A stretch of 64,000 nt of DNA from RUG100 sp050953425 (lineage in GTDB: Bacteria; Bacillota; Clostridia; Peptostreptococcales; Anaerovoracaceae). Numbering within the stretch: the stretch's first letter is position 1; every line of letters begins with the position of its first letter. The position numbers and the translations under genes are program-made. The DNA lies in assembly GCA_050953425.1 (NCBI GenBank), contig JBMNMQ010000007.1, positions 310,001 through 374,000 of the forward strand, read 5' to 3'. The notes under the pieces are model-generated. The model saw only the letters and a list, made by a program, of their open reading frames with translations, had not been told where the DNA came from and searched no databases. Positions 24,800-35,807 of this stretch are shown here, one piece after another.

Positions 24800-26728
24800 A
24801 TGACAGAGAGCAAAGGAACGTATTACATCAGCACACCGATCTATTATCCCAGTGACAACCTGCATATCGGACACACCTACTGCACGGTGATGGCCGACGC
24901 GATGGCGCGCTTCAAGCGGGCGCAGGGGTACGATGTGCGCTTCCAGACCGGCACCGACGAACACGGACAGAAAATCCAGAATATCGCCGACAAGGCCGGC
25001 GTCACGCCGCAGCAGTACGTCGACAGCATCGTCGCCGGCGTCAAGGAGCTGTGGAAGACGATGGAGATTTCCTATGATGATTTTATCCGCACCACCGAAC
25101 CGCGGCATGTGCGGCGCGTGCAGCAGATCTTCCGTAAAATGTACGACAGGGGCGATATCTATCTCGGCAAGTACGAGGGGTGGTACTGCACGCCCTGCGA
25201 ATCGTTCTGGACCGAGAGCCAGCTCGTCGACGGCAAGTGCCCCGACTGCGGCCGGCCGGTCGAGAAAGCTTCCGAGGACGCCTATTTCTTCCGTCTCGGC
25301 AAGTATCAGGATCGGATTCTGAAACTGCTCCGGGACACCGATTTTCTGCAGCCGGAGACGCGGCGCAACGAAATGATCGCCTTCGTCGAGCAGGGACTGG
25401 ACGATCTCTGCATCTCGCGGACCAGCTTTGACTGGGGCATTCCCGTGCCGATCAACGAGGATCATGTCATCTACGTCTGGCTCGACGCGCTGACGAACTA
25501 TATCACCGCCCTCGGCTACCCCGAGGAGACGGAACTCTACGACAAGTACTGGCCGGCCGACGTCCACCTCGTCGGCAAGGAGATCGTCCGCTTTCACTCG
25601 ATCATCTGGCCGGCGATGCTGATGAGCATCGAGGAGCCGCTGCCAAAGCACGTGTTCGGTCACGGCTGGCTGCTGATCAACGGCGGCAAGATGAGCAAAT
25701 CGAAGGGCAACGTCGTCGATCCGGTGACGCTGATCGATCGCTTCGGCGTCGATGCCCTCAAGTATTTCCTGCTGCGGGAGTACACCTTCGGCCAGGACGG
25801 CGTCTTCACCAACGAGGTGATGCTCAAGCGCATGAATTACGACCTTGCCAACGACCTCGGCAACCTCGTCAGCCGCACCGTGGCGATGATCAAAAAGTAC
25901 AACGGCGGCAAGGTGCCCGGCGGCGGCGAAGCCGGTGAGTACGACGAGGATCTGCGCCGGATCGCGCTGGCGGCCCGCGGCCGTGTCGAGGAACAGATGG
26001 AGCACTTCCGCTTCAATCTGGCGCTCGAGGAAATCTGGGTGCTGGTGCGCCGCGCCAACAAATACATCGACGAAACCGAACCCTGGGTGCTGGCGCGGGA
26101 CGAGGGCGCCAAGGCGCGTCTCGACATGGTGCTGCACAATCTCGCCGAAGCCATCCGCATCATCTCCGTGCTCCTCTATCCGTTCATGCATACGACCGCG
26201 GACGAAATCCGCCGTCAGTTCGGTCTGGCGCCCGGAGATCCGCAGTGGGACGAAGCGATTGTCTTCGACACCATGGACGGAGAAGCGGTGACGAAGGGCA
26301 GGCCGCTCTTCCCGCGGCTCGACATCGAAAAGGAGCTGCAGGAACTGGATGCGCTCTGCGGCGGCGAAGAGGAAGAGAATGTGCCGCTCACACTGAAGGA
26401 CGAAATCGTCTACGATGATTTTGACAAGCTCGATCTGCGGGTCGGGACGATCCTTTCCTGCGAAAAGCACCCCAACGCCGACAAGCTGCTGGTCTTTCAG
26501 GTGCAGATGGGCAGCGAGCGGCGGCAGATCATCTCCGGCGTGGCCGAATACTACCGCCCCGAAGAGACGGTCGGCCGCAAAGTTGTCGTCGTCGCCAACC
26601 TGGCGCCGCGCAAGCTGCGGGGGCTGGAGTCGAAGGGCATGATCCTCTTTGCCCGCAGTGTCGTCGACGGCAGTGAGCGCTATGAATTCGTCACCACCGA
26701 GGCCGCTGACGGCAATCCGGTCGAGTGA
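24800..26728 (+). CDS. metG: Methionyl-tRNA synthetase
   Basis: Charges tRNA-Met. 642 residues. The class-I signatures are HIGHTYC (about residue 22) and KMSKSKG (about 297). A Zn knuckle CTPCESFW...CPDCGRP lies at about 132-154. The anticodon-binding helical domain follows, and a C-terminal EMAP/Trbp111-like tRNA-binding domain (about 540-642) makes it a dimer-type enzyme. ATG 24800 has AAAGGAAA upstream. It heads a run of closely packed genes (tatD, tilS, ftsH, PucR). No T-box was found in the leader. Confidence 0.97.
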   Translation: MTESKGTYYISTPIYYPSDNLHIGHTYCTVMADAMARFKRAQGYDVRFQTGTDEHGQKIQNIADKAGVTPQQYVDSIVAGVKELWKTMEISYDDFIRTTEPRHVRRVQQIFRKMYDRGDIYLGKYEGWYCTPCESFWTESQLVDGKCPDCGRPVEKASEDAYFFRLGKYQDRILKLLRDTDFLQPETRRNEMIAFVEQGLDDLCISRTSFDWGIPVPINEDHVIYVWLDALTNYITALGYPEETELYDKYWPADVHLVGKEIVRFHSIIWPAMLMSIEEPLPKHVFGHGWLLINGGKMSKSKGNVVDPVTLIDRFGVDALKYFLLREYTFGQDGVFTNEVMLKRMNYDLANDLGNLVSRTVAMIKKYNGGKVPGGGEAGEYDEDLRRIALAARGRVEEQMEHFRFNLALEEIWVLVRRANKYIDETEPWVLARDEGAKARLDMVLHNLAEAIRIISVLLYPFMHTTADEIRRQFGLAPGDPQWDEAIVFDTMDGEAVTKGRPLFPRLDIEKELQELDALCGGEEEENVPLTLKDEIVYDDFDKLDLRVGTILSCEKHPNADKLLVFQVQMGSERRQIISGVAEYYRPEETVGRKVVVVANLAPRKLRGLESKGMILFARSVVDGSERYEFVTTEAADGNPVE

Positions 26729-26744
26729 CCGCGGCGGTGCAGCG

Positions 26745-27584
26745 ATGAAGCTCTTTGATTCCCATTCCCATCTCAATTACGAGGAATTCAGCGAGGACGA
26801 GCGGCAGCAGCGCATCCGCGAGATCGAGGCGGATGCGGATCTGCAGTTCGTCATGGACATCGGCTGCGATCTGCCGACCTCGCGCCTGGCCGCCGCCCAT
26901 GCCCGCCGTTACGACTGGTGCTATGCGGCGGTCGGCTTTCATCCCCACTACGCGGCGGCGATGGGAGAGGAGGAACTGGCGGAGATCGGCCGCCTGGCAG
27001 CGGAGCCGGGAGTTCGGGCGATCGGCGAGATCGGCCTCGACTTTCACTACGATCTCTCTCCCCGCGACGTGCAGGAGAACTGCTTTCGCCGTCAGATCCG
27101 GCTGGCACTGGAGCGGCGGCTGCCGATCGTCATCCACAGCCGCGAGGCCGACCGGCTGACGATGGATATCCTCGAGAGTGAAGGCGCGTTCGCCGCGCAG
27201 CGACGCGAATGCTTTCCCCGGCGGCCGGTGCCGGCCGGCTGGACCGACGCGGCGGCCGACGCGCGCGTGCTGCTGCACTGCTTTTCCGGCAGCGCCGAGC
27301 TGGGCGAGGAATATGTGCGGCGCGGCGCCTGGATTTCGGCGGCCGGCCCTCTGACCTACCGGAACAACCGCAGGACGGTGCGTGTCGTCGAACGCATCCC
27401 GTCCGCATTTCTGCTGGCCGAAACCGATGCCCCTTATCTGACGCCGGAACCGCTGCGCGGCCGGCCCAACCGCTCTTCGTACGTGATCCATACGGTGCGG
27501 CGGATGGCGGAGATCAAGGAGCTGCCGCCGGAGGAAATGGCCCGCATTACCTGCCGCAATGCGGAGAGGTTTTTTGACCTATGA
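26745..27584 (+). CDS. TatD family hydrolase (metal-dependent DNase)
   Basis: 279-residue TIM-barrel hydrolase of the TatD family, 3'-5' DNase-like and frequently next to metG in Firmicutes. Metal ligands are visible in FDSHSHLNYEEF (usual HxH), AIGEIGLDFHYD, VIHSREAD, LLHCFSG and LAETDAPYLTPEP. A proline/arginine-rich insertion (about residues 160-175) sits between strands. The start at 26745 is 16 bp after metG; the longer frame overlaps metG. It overlaps tilS by 4 bp. Confidence 0.9.
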   Translation: MKLFDSHSHLNYEEFSEDERQQRIREIEADADLQFVMDIGCDLPTSRLAAAHARRYDWCYAAVGFHPHYAAAMGEEELAEIGRLAAEPGVRAIGEIGLDFHYDLSPRDVQENCFRRQIRLALERRLPIVIHSREADRLTMDILESEGAFAAQRRECFPRRPVPAGWTDAAADARVLLHCFSGSAELGEEYVRRGAWISAAGPLTYRNNRRTVRVVERIPSAFLLAETDAPYLTPEPLRGRPNRSSYVIHTVRRMAEIKELPPEEMARITCRNAERFFDL

Positions 27585-29173
27585 AGGAGATCGTTCGAAC
27601 TCTGCCCGCGCGGGTGCGGGCGACAGTGCACAGCGAAGGTCTGCTGCGAGACGGCGACGCCGTCGTCCTCGGCTTTTCCGGCGGGCCCGATTCGCTGTGC
27701 CTTTTTGATATTCTCTGCCGACTGGCGCCGCAGCTGCGACTGCGGCTGACCGCGGTGCACGTGCACCACGGCCTGCGCCCGGGAGCGGCGGACGAGGACC
27801 AGCGCTTTGTCGAGGAGCAGTGCCGCCGGCACGGCATTCCCTGCCGGGTCGAGCGCGTCGACTGCCGCCGGCTGGCGGCCGCGAGCGGCGAGGGCGTCGA
27901 GGAAACCGGACGCCGGGTGCGCTACGCCGCCTTTGCCCGGGCCGCCGCGGCGCTCACCCGCGATGGCCTGCCGGCGGAGCGGGTGCGCATCGCCGTGGCC
28001 CAGAACCGCGACGACCAGGCGGAGACGCTGCTCTTCCGTCTGCTGCGCGGCAGCGGCCTCGACGGACTGGCCGGGATGCCGTACCGGCGGCGGGATGCGT
28101 CCGGCTTTACCGTGGTGCGGCCGCTGCTCGAGATCTCCCGCGCCGAGATCGAAGCCTACTGCGCGGCGCGCGGGCTCGCACCGCGCCGCGATCTCAGCAA
28201 CGACGATCCGCATTACATGCGCAACCGTATCCGCCATCGGCTGCTGCCGGAACTGGAAGCGCACTATAACCCCGGGGTGCGCGAGGCGCTGCTCCGGCTC
28301 AGCCGCACGGCCCGCGAGGACAGCGACTGCCTGCGGCAGGCAGCCGATCGCGTCTGGCCGCAGGCGCTGTACCGGGGAGAACGGGGTGCCGCCGAAAACG
28401 ACGGTGACACTGCGCCGGAAAGCGGTGCCGCGGGATGCGGCAGTGCCGCCGAAACGGCCGTCGCGGGCAGCGGGGACGGCACCCCGGCGCGGGGAGCGGA
28501 ACCCGACGAACCGGCCGGCGGCATCTGCCGCCTGCGGCGTGCGGTGCTGCGGCAGCAGCCGGCGGCGATCCGTCATCGACTGCTGCAGCGGGCCCTGCAG
28601 CGGGCCGGACTGGAGCGCGATCTCGGCCGCGACCACCTCGAGCAGATGGACGGCATCATCACCGGCACGGCCGCTTCCGCGGCGGTCGACCTGCCGCACG
28701 GCTATCGCTGCCGCGTCTCCTACGAGCTGGTGATCTGCGCCGCGGCCGCGGCAGACCGCATTCCGCCCGCGACCCCGCAGCAGCTGCGCCGGCGCGTACT
28801 GCCGCGCCGCGAGGCGGAGGATCTGATCGCGGCGGCGGCGGCCGGAACAACGCCGGGGAACCGGGCGATCTTTGACGCCGACCTGCTGGCGGCGGCCGCT
28901 CCCGGGGCCGGCGGCGCGCTGCCGGAGATCGTCCTGCGCCGCCGCGCCCCCGGCGACTACATCGCCCTGCGGCCGGGACGGCGGCGGATCCAGGATCTCT
29001 TTGTCGACATGAAGGTGCCGCGCGAGGTGCGCGACCGCATTCTCCTGGCCGCGGCGGGCAGCGAAGTGCTGTGGATTCCCGCCGGGTACTGCCGGGCGCG
29101 CTGCAGCGGCCGCTACCGTACGGGGCCGGAAACGGCGCGGGTGCTGGTACTTGAAATGGTCAAAGAGGTATGA
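27581..29173 (+). CDS. tilS: tRNA(Ile)-lysidine synthase
   Basis: Converts C34 of tRNA-Ile(CAU) to lysidine, changing its decoding from AUG to AUA; essential in most bacteria. 530 residues. The PP-loop FSGGPDSLCLFD is at about residues 32-43, and the TilS-type HVHHGLRPGAADED and RNRIRHRLLPEL segments follow. A low-complexity Gly/Ala/Glu/Asp-rich stretch (about 263-313) makes it longer than usual. The C-terminal domain ends with the expected RRxPGD-like RRRAPGDYI. The ATG overlaps tatD (ATGA). In many Firmicutes hpt lies between tilS and ftsH; here it does not. Confidence 0.93.
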   Translation: MKEIVRTLPARVRATVHSEGLLRDGDAVVLGFSGGPDSLCLFDILCRLAPQLRLRLTAVHVHHGLRPGAADEDQRFVEEQCRRHGIPCRVERVDCRRLAAASGEGVEETGRRVRYAAFARAAAALTRDGLPAERVRIAVAQNRDDQAETLLFRLLRGSGLDGLAGMPYRRRDASGFTVVRPLLEISRAEIEAYCAARGLAPRRDLSNDDPHYMRNRIRHRLLPELEAHYNPGVREALLRLSRTAREDSDCLRQAADRVWPQALYRGERGAAENDGDTAPESGAAGCGSAAETAVAGSGDGTPARGAEPDEPAGGICRLRRAVLRQQPAAIRHRLLQRALQRAGLERDLGRDHLEQMDGIITGTAASAAVDLPHGYRCRVSYELVICAAAAADRIPPATPQQLRRRVLPRREAEDLIAAAAAGTTPGNRAIFDADLLAAAAPGAGGALPEIVLRRRAPGDYIALRPGRRRIQDLFVDMKVPREVRDRILLAAAGSEVLWIPAGYCRARCSGRYRTGPETARVLVLEMVKEV

Positions 29174-29179
29174 TAGAAT
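29151..29179 (+). promoter_or_regulatory. Promoter for ftsH inside the end of tilS
   Basis: TTGAAA (29151-29156), 17-bp spacer, TAGAAT (29174-29179); each hexamer matches five of six. Confidence 0.65.
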
Positions 29180-29209
29180 TACAGCCAGGTCTGACCAGGG
29201 ACTCTATTT

Positions 29210-29246
29210 TTGGTGTTCTGCATCGGTTTGCCGGACACCAATTTTT
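29210..29246 (+). terminator. Hairpin with T run in the ftsH leader (possible attenuator)
   Basis: TTGGTGT (29210-29216) pairs with ACACCAA (29235-29241), followed by TTTTT. It lies between the ftsH promoter and its GTG start, so it could terminate either the tilS read-through or part of the ftsH transcripts. Confidence 0.6.
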
Positions 29247-29269
29247 GACGATAGAAGGAGAGCTGCACA

Positions 29270-31525
29270 GTGAAACGTCTGTCCAGAAATATCGGGATCT
29301 ATCTGATTATATTTGCGATCGTCATCGCCATGGCGGTGCTCTACAACCGCACTCCGGGAGATAAAATCAAGGATGTCAAGCTTTCAACCTTTACCCAGGA
29401 GCTGGCAGAGGAGAACGTCAAGACGCTGCATGTCGACACCAACAAGATGGTGATGACCGGCACGCTCAAGGACGGTACCAAGATCCGCACCTATTTTTCC
29501 ACCACGGATTACATGCTGATCGATGAAAAATACATCCTGCCGCAGAGCGAAAAGGGTGATCTGAAGATGTCGAGCGCGGCGCCGAAGGAGACGCCGTGGT
29601 ATGTTTCGATGCTGCCGACGATCATCATGATCGCGGTGCTGATTCTCTTCTGGGTGATGATCATGAACCAGCAGGGCGGCGGCGGCAAGGCCATGCAGTT
29701 CGGCAAGAGCCGCGCCAAGCTGCAGAAGGAATCCGATCAGCGTAAGATCACTTTCCGCGATGTGGCCGGTCTCAAGGAGGAAAAGGAGGAGCTCGAGGAA
29801 GTGGTCGACTTCCTCAAGAATCCGCGGCGATACAACGCCCTCGGAGCGCGCATCCCCAAGGGAATTCTCCTCGTCGGCCCGCCGGGCACCGGCAAGACCT
29901 ACGTCTCGCGGGCGACAGCCGGTGAAGCGGGAGTGCCGTTCTTTACCATCAGCGGTTCCGAATTCGTCGAAATGTTCGTCGGCGTCGGCGCCAGCCGGGT
30001 GCGCGACCTCTTTGATCAGGCCAAGAAAAACGCCCCCTGCATCGTCTTCATCGACGAAATCGACGCCGTCGGCAGAAAGCGCGGCGCCGGTCTCGGCGGC
30101 GGTCACGACGAGCGCGAACAGACCCTCAACCAGCTGCTGGTCGAGATGGACGGCTTTGCCGAAAATTCCGGCATCATCATTCTCGCCGCGACCAACCGGC
30201 CCGACGTTCTCGACCCGGCACTGCTGCGTCCGGGGCGCTTTGACCGGCAGATTGTCATCGGCGCACCCGATGTGCGCGGCCGCGAGGAGATCTTCCGCGT
30301 TCATTCGCGCAACAAGCCGCTGGCCGAAGACGTCAAGCCGGAAGTGCTGGCCCGGCGCACCCCGGGCTTTACCCCGGCCGATATCGAGAATATGCTCAAC
30401 GAGGCGGCGCTGCTGACGGCGCGCCGCAACGGCAAATACATCCGCATGGACGAAATCGAGGAAGCGATCACCAAGGTCATCGCCGGCCCGGAAAAGAAGA
30501 GCCGGGTGATCAGCGAGGACGAACGCCGTCTGACCGCCTTCCACGAAGCCGGCCACGCGGTGGTGGCCCATTCGCTGCCGAAGACCGACCCGGTGCACCA
30601 GATCACGATCGTGCCGCGCGGACGCGCCGGCGGCTTCACCATGGTTCTGCCCAAGGAAGACAAGTACTACGGCACCAGGGCCAGCATGCGCGAGCAGATC
30701 ATCCACCTGCTCGGCGGCCGGGTGGCCGAAAAGCTGACCCTCGACGACATCAGCACCGGGGCCAGCAACGACATCCAGCGGGCCACGGAGATCGCCCGCG
30801 ACATGGTCACCAAATACGGCTTCTCGGATAAGCTGGGGCCGGTCAACTACAGCTCCGGCGAGGAGGTTTTCCTCGGCAAGGACCTCTCGACGCGGCAGAA
30901 TTATTCGGAAGAAGTGGCTTCGGAGATCGACGAGGAAGTCCACAACATCATCGTCGAATGCTTTGCCGAATGCGAGAAGATCCTCTCCACCAAACTCGAC
31001 AAACTGAAGACCGTGGCCGATGCGCTGCTGCTGCTGGAGACACTCGACGGCGAGCAGTTCCGCCAGCTCTATGACGGCGAAATCACGGCCGAACAGCTGG
31101 CCGCGGAACAGCGCGAAAGGGACGCCGATATCCGTGCCCGGAACGAACGCGAGGCCGAGGAAATGGCCCGCGATGCCGTCAGCCCCAGCGACGGGGAGAT
31201 CCGTCTCTCCGACGGCCTCGACGACGACGAGGATCTGTCGATCTACGATACCGACTACCTCAGCGCCGACGATATCCGCGAGGCGGAGGAAGAAGAAAAG
31301 ACAGCGCCCGAAGAGGACGAAGAAAATCGGTCCGCGGACAGCGCGGCCGGGGATGCCGGCGAGTCAGGCGGGGAAACGGCGGCAGCCGCTGCCGCACCGG
31401 AAAGCGAAGCGGCCGCAGAGAAGAAAGAAACCGGCGACACCGAAGCGGCGGAAGACGCGGAGGCACAGCGCGGGGACGACAGCGGGGAAACAGGCGATGA
31501 CGACGGCGACGGGCAGCGGTCATGA
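29270..31525 (+). CDS. ftsH: ATP-dependent zinc metalloprotease FtsH with long acidic tail
   Basis: Membrane-anchored AAA+ protease that degrades unfolded or regulatory membrane and soluble proteins. 751 residues. TM1 is at about 8-26, a small extracytoplasmic domain follows, TM2 at about 110-128. Walker A GPPGTGKTY is at about 203, Walker B IVFIDEIDAVG, the second region of homology ends RPGRFDRQ, and the zinc site HEAGH is at about 425. Residues from about 620 on form an Asp/Glu/Ala-rich disordered tail, more than 100 residues longer than Bacillus FtsH. It starts with GTG at 29270 behind AGAAGGAGA. The stop overlaps the PucR gene by 4 bp. Confidence 0.96.
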   Translation: MKRLSRNIGIYLIIFAIVIAMAVLYNRTPGDKIKDVKLSTFTQELAEENVKTLHVDTNKMVMTGTLKDGTKIRTYFSTTDYMLIDEKYILPQSEKGDLKMSSAAPKETPWYVSMLPTIIMIAVLILFWVMIMNQQGGGGKAMQFGKSRAKLQKESDQRKITFRDVAGLKEEKEELEEVVDFLKNPRRYNALGARIPKGILLVGPPGTGKTYVSRATAGEAGVPFFTISGSEFVEMFVGVGASRVRDLFDQAKKNAPCIVFIDEIDAVGRKRGAGLGGGHDEREQTLNQLLVEMDGFAENSGIIILAATNRPDVLDPALLRPGRFDRQIVIGAPDVRGREEIFRVHSRNKPLAEDVKPEVLARRTPGFTPADIENMLNEAALLTARRNGKYIRMDEIEEAITKVIAGPEKKSRVISEDERRLTAFHEAGHAVVAHSLPKTDPVHQITIVPRGRAGGFTMVLPKEDKYYGTRASMREQIIHLLGGRVAEKLTLDDISTGASNDIQRATEIARDMVTKYGFSDKLGPVNYSSGEEVFLGKDLSTRQNYSEEVASEIDEEVHNIIVECFAECEKILSTKLDKLKTVADALLLLETLDGEQFRQLYDGEITAEQLAAEQRERDADIRARNEREAEEMARDAVSPSDGEIRLSDGLDDDEDLSIYDTDYLSADDIREAEEEEKTAPEEDEENRSADSAAGDAGESGGETAAAAAAPESEAAAEKKETGDTEAAEDAEAQRGDDSGETGDDDGDGQRS

Positions 31526-33087
31526 AGGTGACCGTCCGCGACTGCCTGCATCTGGCCGCCTTTGACCGGGCGCAGGTGCTGGCGGGAAAAGATCATCTCG
31601 ATCGCGTCGTCAAGAAGGTCTCCGTGCTCGAAGCCGCGGCGGCCGCCGATGTGGCCGCCTACTGCACCGGCCGGGAGCAGATGGTGCTCACCTCTTTTTT
31701 CGGCATGCGCGCCGATGAAGACGCCCAGTGCCGAGCGATTCAGATACTGGCCGGGAGCGGCACCGCCGCTCTCGTCCTTTTTCATGTCGGCGAAGTGGTG
31801 CGGCAGGTTTCCCGCAAGGTCGTGCTCACCGCCGAGAAGGCCGGACTGCCGCTGATCGCGCTCGCCCCCGACCTGAAGATGGATACGGGGGACGTCATTG
31901 CGGAGATTTCCGGGCAGCTGCTGATGCGGGACAAGGCCCTCGCCAATACGCTGCTCAACAACGCCGTCGTCCATCTGCTCAACTTTGAAAAATACACCAG
32001 CTTTCCCGAGGCCGCCCGTGCCGCCGCGCTGGCCAACGATTTTCAGCTGATCCTTCTCTCCGAGGATTTCAACCCGATCTTCACGATCGAGACACGCCAT
32101 CGAACGACCATTGCCGAGGCCATCCGCCTCGGCCGGGAACGCGACGTGGAGCGGAGCGGCGCCGTCTATACGCTGATCGACGTCAACGGTGTGCTGACCT
32201 ACTGGGGCCCGATTACGATCCGCGGCCGGCGGCACTTTATGTTCCTCGTCGACAACGAAGACTCCTATTCGGCTTCGGAGATCACCCGGCTGGCGGAAAT
32301 CATCGAGCTGGCGATGGGCATGTGGCACTATACGCCGGAGCGGGACAGCCGGGCCGAACTGATCCAGGCACTGCGGCGCGGCAGCCGCAGCCTCGCCTAC
32401 AGCCTGGTGGAAGAGGCCGGCATCGAGCCCGGCGATATCGTCAGCGTCTTCTCCGGCACCGGTCTGGCGGCGGGCCGCGGCCGCGCGGTCATGGAGGCGC
32501 TGGAAGCCGATCCGCAGCTGACGCTGCTGCGCGTCACCGAGGAAGCGGAAACCTACGCCCTGGTGCTCTCGGCGCAGAAGCCGGCTGCGGCGCAGCGAAC
32601 CTGCTGCAGGGTATTCGACCGGCTCCGGGACGACCGTGACGCCCGTCTGTTTCACGTCACCGGCCTCAGCGGGCTCGAGGAAGCGGCCGATGCCTACCGG
32701 CTGATCAACGAAGCCGCTCCGTTTGCGCAGGCGGTCTTTCCCCATCGCAGCGTCTTCACCAAATTCGAGATGACGCTGATCTCCAGCTGCATCCATATCC
32801 ATCTGCAGGGCGGCATCGTGAAGAAAAACTATACCGCGCTGCTGCGGCCCCTCGATGAGGACAGCGCCAGAGGCAGGCAGCTGCTGGAAACCCTGCTGAC
32901 CTTCGTCCTCGATGCCGGCATGAACAGCGGCCGCACCGCCGAACTGCTCGACATCCACGCCAATACCGTGCAGTACCGGCTGCACCGGATCAACGATCTG
33001 CTCGGCGTCGAAGTCAACGGCAGCCGCGTGATCCCGGGGCTGACGCTCGCGCTCGCGCTCCGGCGTCTGGAACGGGTGACGGTCTGA
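31522..33087 (+). CDS. PucR family transcriptional regulator
   Basis: 521-residue regulator with the PucR layout: an N-terminal PucR domain (residues 1-130, starting KVTVRDCLHL), a central GGDEF-derived ligand region, and a C-terminal helix-turn-helix (SGRTAELLDIHANTVQYRLHRI, about 465-490). Relatives control purine, amino acid or GABA catabolism. Its ATG overlaps the ftsH stop (ATGA), so it is translated from the ftsH mRNA. Targets may include the following carboxyltransferase genes, which have their own promoter (inference only). Confidence 0.88.
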   Translation: MKVTVRDCLHLAAFDRAQVLAGKDHLDRVVKKVSVLEAAAAADVAAYCTGREQMVLTSFFGMRADEDAQCRAIQILAGSGTAALVLFHVGEVVRQVSRKVVLTAEKAGLPLIALAPDLKMDTGDVIAEISGQLLMRDKALANTLLNNAVVHLLNFEKYTSFPEAARAAALANDFQLILLSEDFNPIFTIETRHRTTIAEAIRLGRERDVERSGAVYTLIDVNGVLTYWGPITIRGRRHFMFLVDNEDSYSASEITRLAEIIELAMGMWHYTPERDSRAELIQALRRGSRSLAYSLVEEAGIEPGDIVSVFSGTGLAAGRGRAVMEALEADPQLTLLRVTEEAETYALVLSAQKPAAAQRTCCRVFDRLRDDRDARLFHVTGLSGLEEAADAYRLINEAAPFAQAVFPHRSVFTKFEMTLISSCIHIHLQGGIVKKNYTALLRPLDEDSARGRQLLETLLTFVLDAGMNSGRTAELLDIHANTVQYRLHRINDLLGVEVNGSRVIPGLTLALALRRLERVTV

Positions 33088-33161
33088 TCCGTGCGCTTTC
33101 CGGCGCGCCCGGCGCAGGGGACAAAAGGGAAAAGAATAATGTATACACATGTCAATGACTA

Positions 33162-33190
33162 TTGCAAGCGCCGGGTGCTTGCGGTATAGT
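33162..33190 (+). promoter_or_regulatory. Promoter for the mmdA operon
   Basis: TTGCAA (33162-33167), 17-bp spacer, TATAGT (33185-33190), in a locally AT-rich gap after the PucR gene. Confidence 0.7.
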
Positions 33191-33258
33191 ATTATTTGGC
33201 AAGAAATCAGAATATTTAACATTTTAATCCGCTATTACTACTGAAGGAGGAAGCATAG

Positions 33259-34806
<1,548 letters not shown>

Positions 34807-34818
34807 GGAGGTGGCAGT

Positions 34819-35310
34819 ATGAGTCTGATGGATCAATTCAAAGACCCGAATCTGATGCACAGCCTGTCCTTCGGTGACAAGATGGCGGGTGCCGGCATGA
34901 CCACGCTGATGGGCATGGGCACCACCTTCGCGATCCTGATCCTCTTGTGGGGCATTATCGCGCTGATGAACAGAATTGTGCTGGCGGCGGAAACCAAGGC
35001 GGCGGGTACGGCCGCAGCCGCCCCCGCAGCACCCGCTCCCGCAGCGGCGGCACGGGAAACGGCCTCTCCGCAGCCCGCGCCGGCGGCAGCAGCCGCTGTC
35101 GGCAGTGAATCCGGACCGCCCGCAGCGGCGGAGCCGGGACTCGATGAAGCCGAACTGGCAGCCGTCATCGCCGCGGCCATTGCCGCCTATGAAGGAGAAG
35201 ATGTCGTCCGCACCGACCTCGTCGTGCGCCGCATCCGGCGCGTCGCCGGCAGTTCGCCGGCCTGGGCGAGAGAAGGACTGCAGGAATGCATCGACAGCCG
35301 CAGACGTTAA
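34819..35310 (+). CDS. OadG/MmdD-like small membrane subunit of the decarboxylase
   Basis: 163 residues. One transmembrane helix lies at about 30-50 (MGTTFAILILLWGIIALM), then an Ala/Pro-rich linker (about 55-105), then a C-terminal segment (DEAELAAVIAAAIAAYEG, ending near RRVAGSSPAWAREG) typical of OadG/MmdD subunits that hold the complex together. GGAGGT precedes ATG 34819, 12 bp after mmdA. Confidence 0.8.
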   Translation: MSLMDQFKDPNLMHSLSFGDKMAGAGMTTLMGMGTTFAILILLWGIIALMNRIVLAAETKAAGTAAAAPAAPAPAAAARETASPQPAPAAAAAVGSESGPPAAAEPGLDEAELAAVIAAAIAAYEGEDVVRTDLVVRRIRRVAGSSPAWAREGLQECIDSRRR

Positions 35311-35335
35311 TCAATGCAGAAGGAGAATCAATAAC

Positions 35336-35713
35336 ATGAAAGAGTATACGATCAAAGTGAACGGAACGACCTACGAAGTGGAAGTGGAAGAAAAGGGCGA
35401 AGCCGCTCCGCAGGCAGCTGCGGCGCCGGCTGCTCCGGCCGCTGCGCCGGCTCCCGCTGAAAAACCGGCCGCGGCCCCGGCCGCCAAGCCGGCCGCCGGG
35501 GCCGCCAGCGTGACGGCCCCGATGCCGGGTACCGTCCTCGACGTCAAGGTGACGGCGGGACAGGCCGTCAAGGCCGGCGATGTCCTCGTCATCCTCGAAG
35601 CGATGAAGATGGAAAACGAAATCGTCGCGCCGCAGGACGGCACCGTCGATACCATTCCGGCCGCCAAGGGCGCTGCCGTCGCTGCCGGCGATACGCTGGT
35701 CACGCTGGTCTAG
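35336..35713 (+). CDS. mmdC: Biotin carboxyl carrier protein of the decarboxylase (MmdC-like)
   Basis: 125-residue carrier: a short N-terminal domain (KEYTIKVNGTTYEVEVEE), an Ala/Pro hinge (about 22-58), and a biotinyl domain with the acceptor Lys in EAMKMENEI (about residue 90). ATG 35336 has AGAAGGAGAA upstream, 25 bp after the OadG-like gene. A strong terminator follows, so this closes the operon without an OadB/MmdB gene. Confidence 0.93.
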   Translation: MKEYTIKVNGTTYEVEVEEKGEAAPQAAAAPAAPAAAPAPAEKPAAAPAAKPAAGAASVTAPMPGTVLDVKVTAGQAVKAGDVLVILEAMKMENEIVAPQDGTVDTIPAAKGAAVAAGDTLVTLV

Positions 35714-35741
35714 ACAGCCGCTCACAGCAATGAATATACGG

Positions 35742-35768
35742 CGCCGGTGCCGAGGCACCGGCGTTTTT
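35742..35768 (+). terminator. Intrinsic terminator after the biotin carrier gene
   Basis: 9-bp GC stem (35742-35750 with 35755-35763), CGAG tetraloop, five T. Confidence 0.9.
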
Positions 35769-35807
35769 CCCGACTTTTTGCAAAGCAGAGCTGAAGGAGG
35801 AACACCA

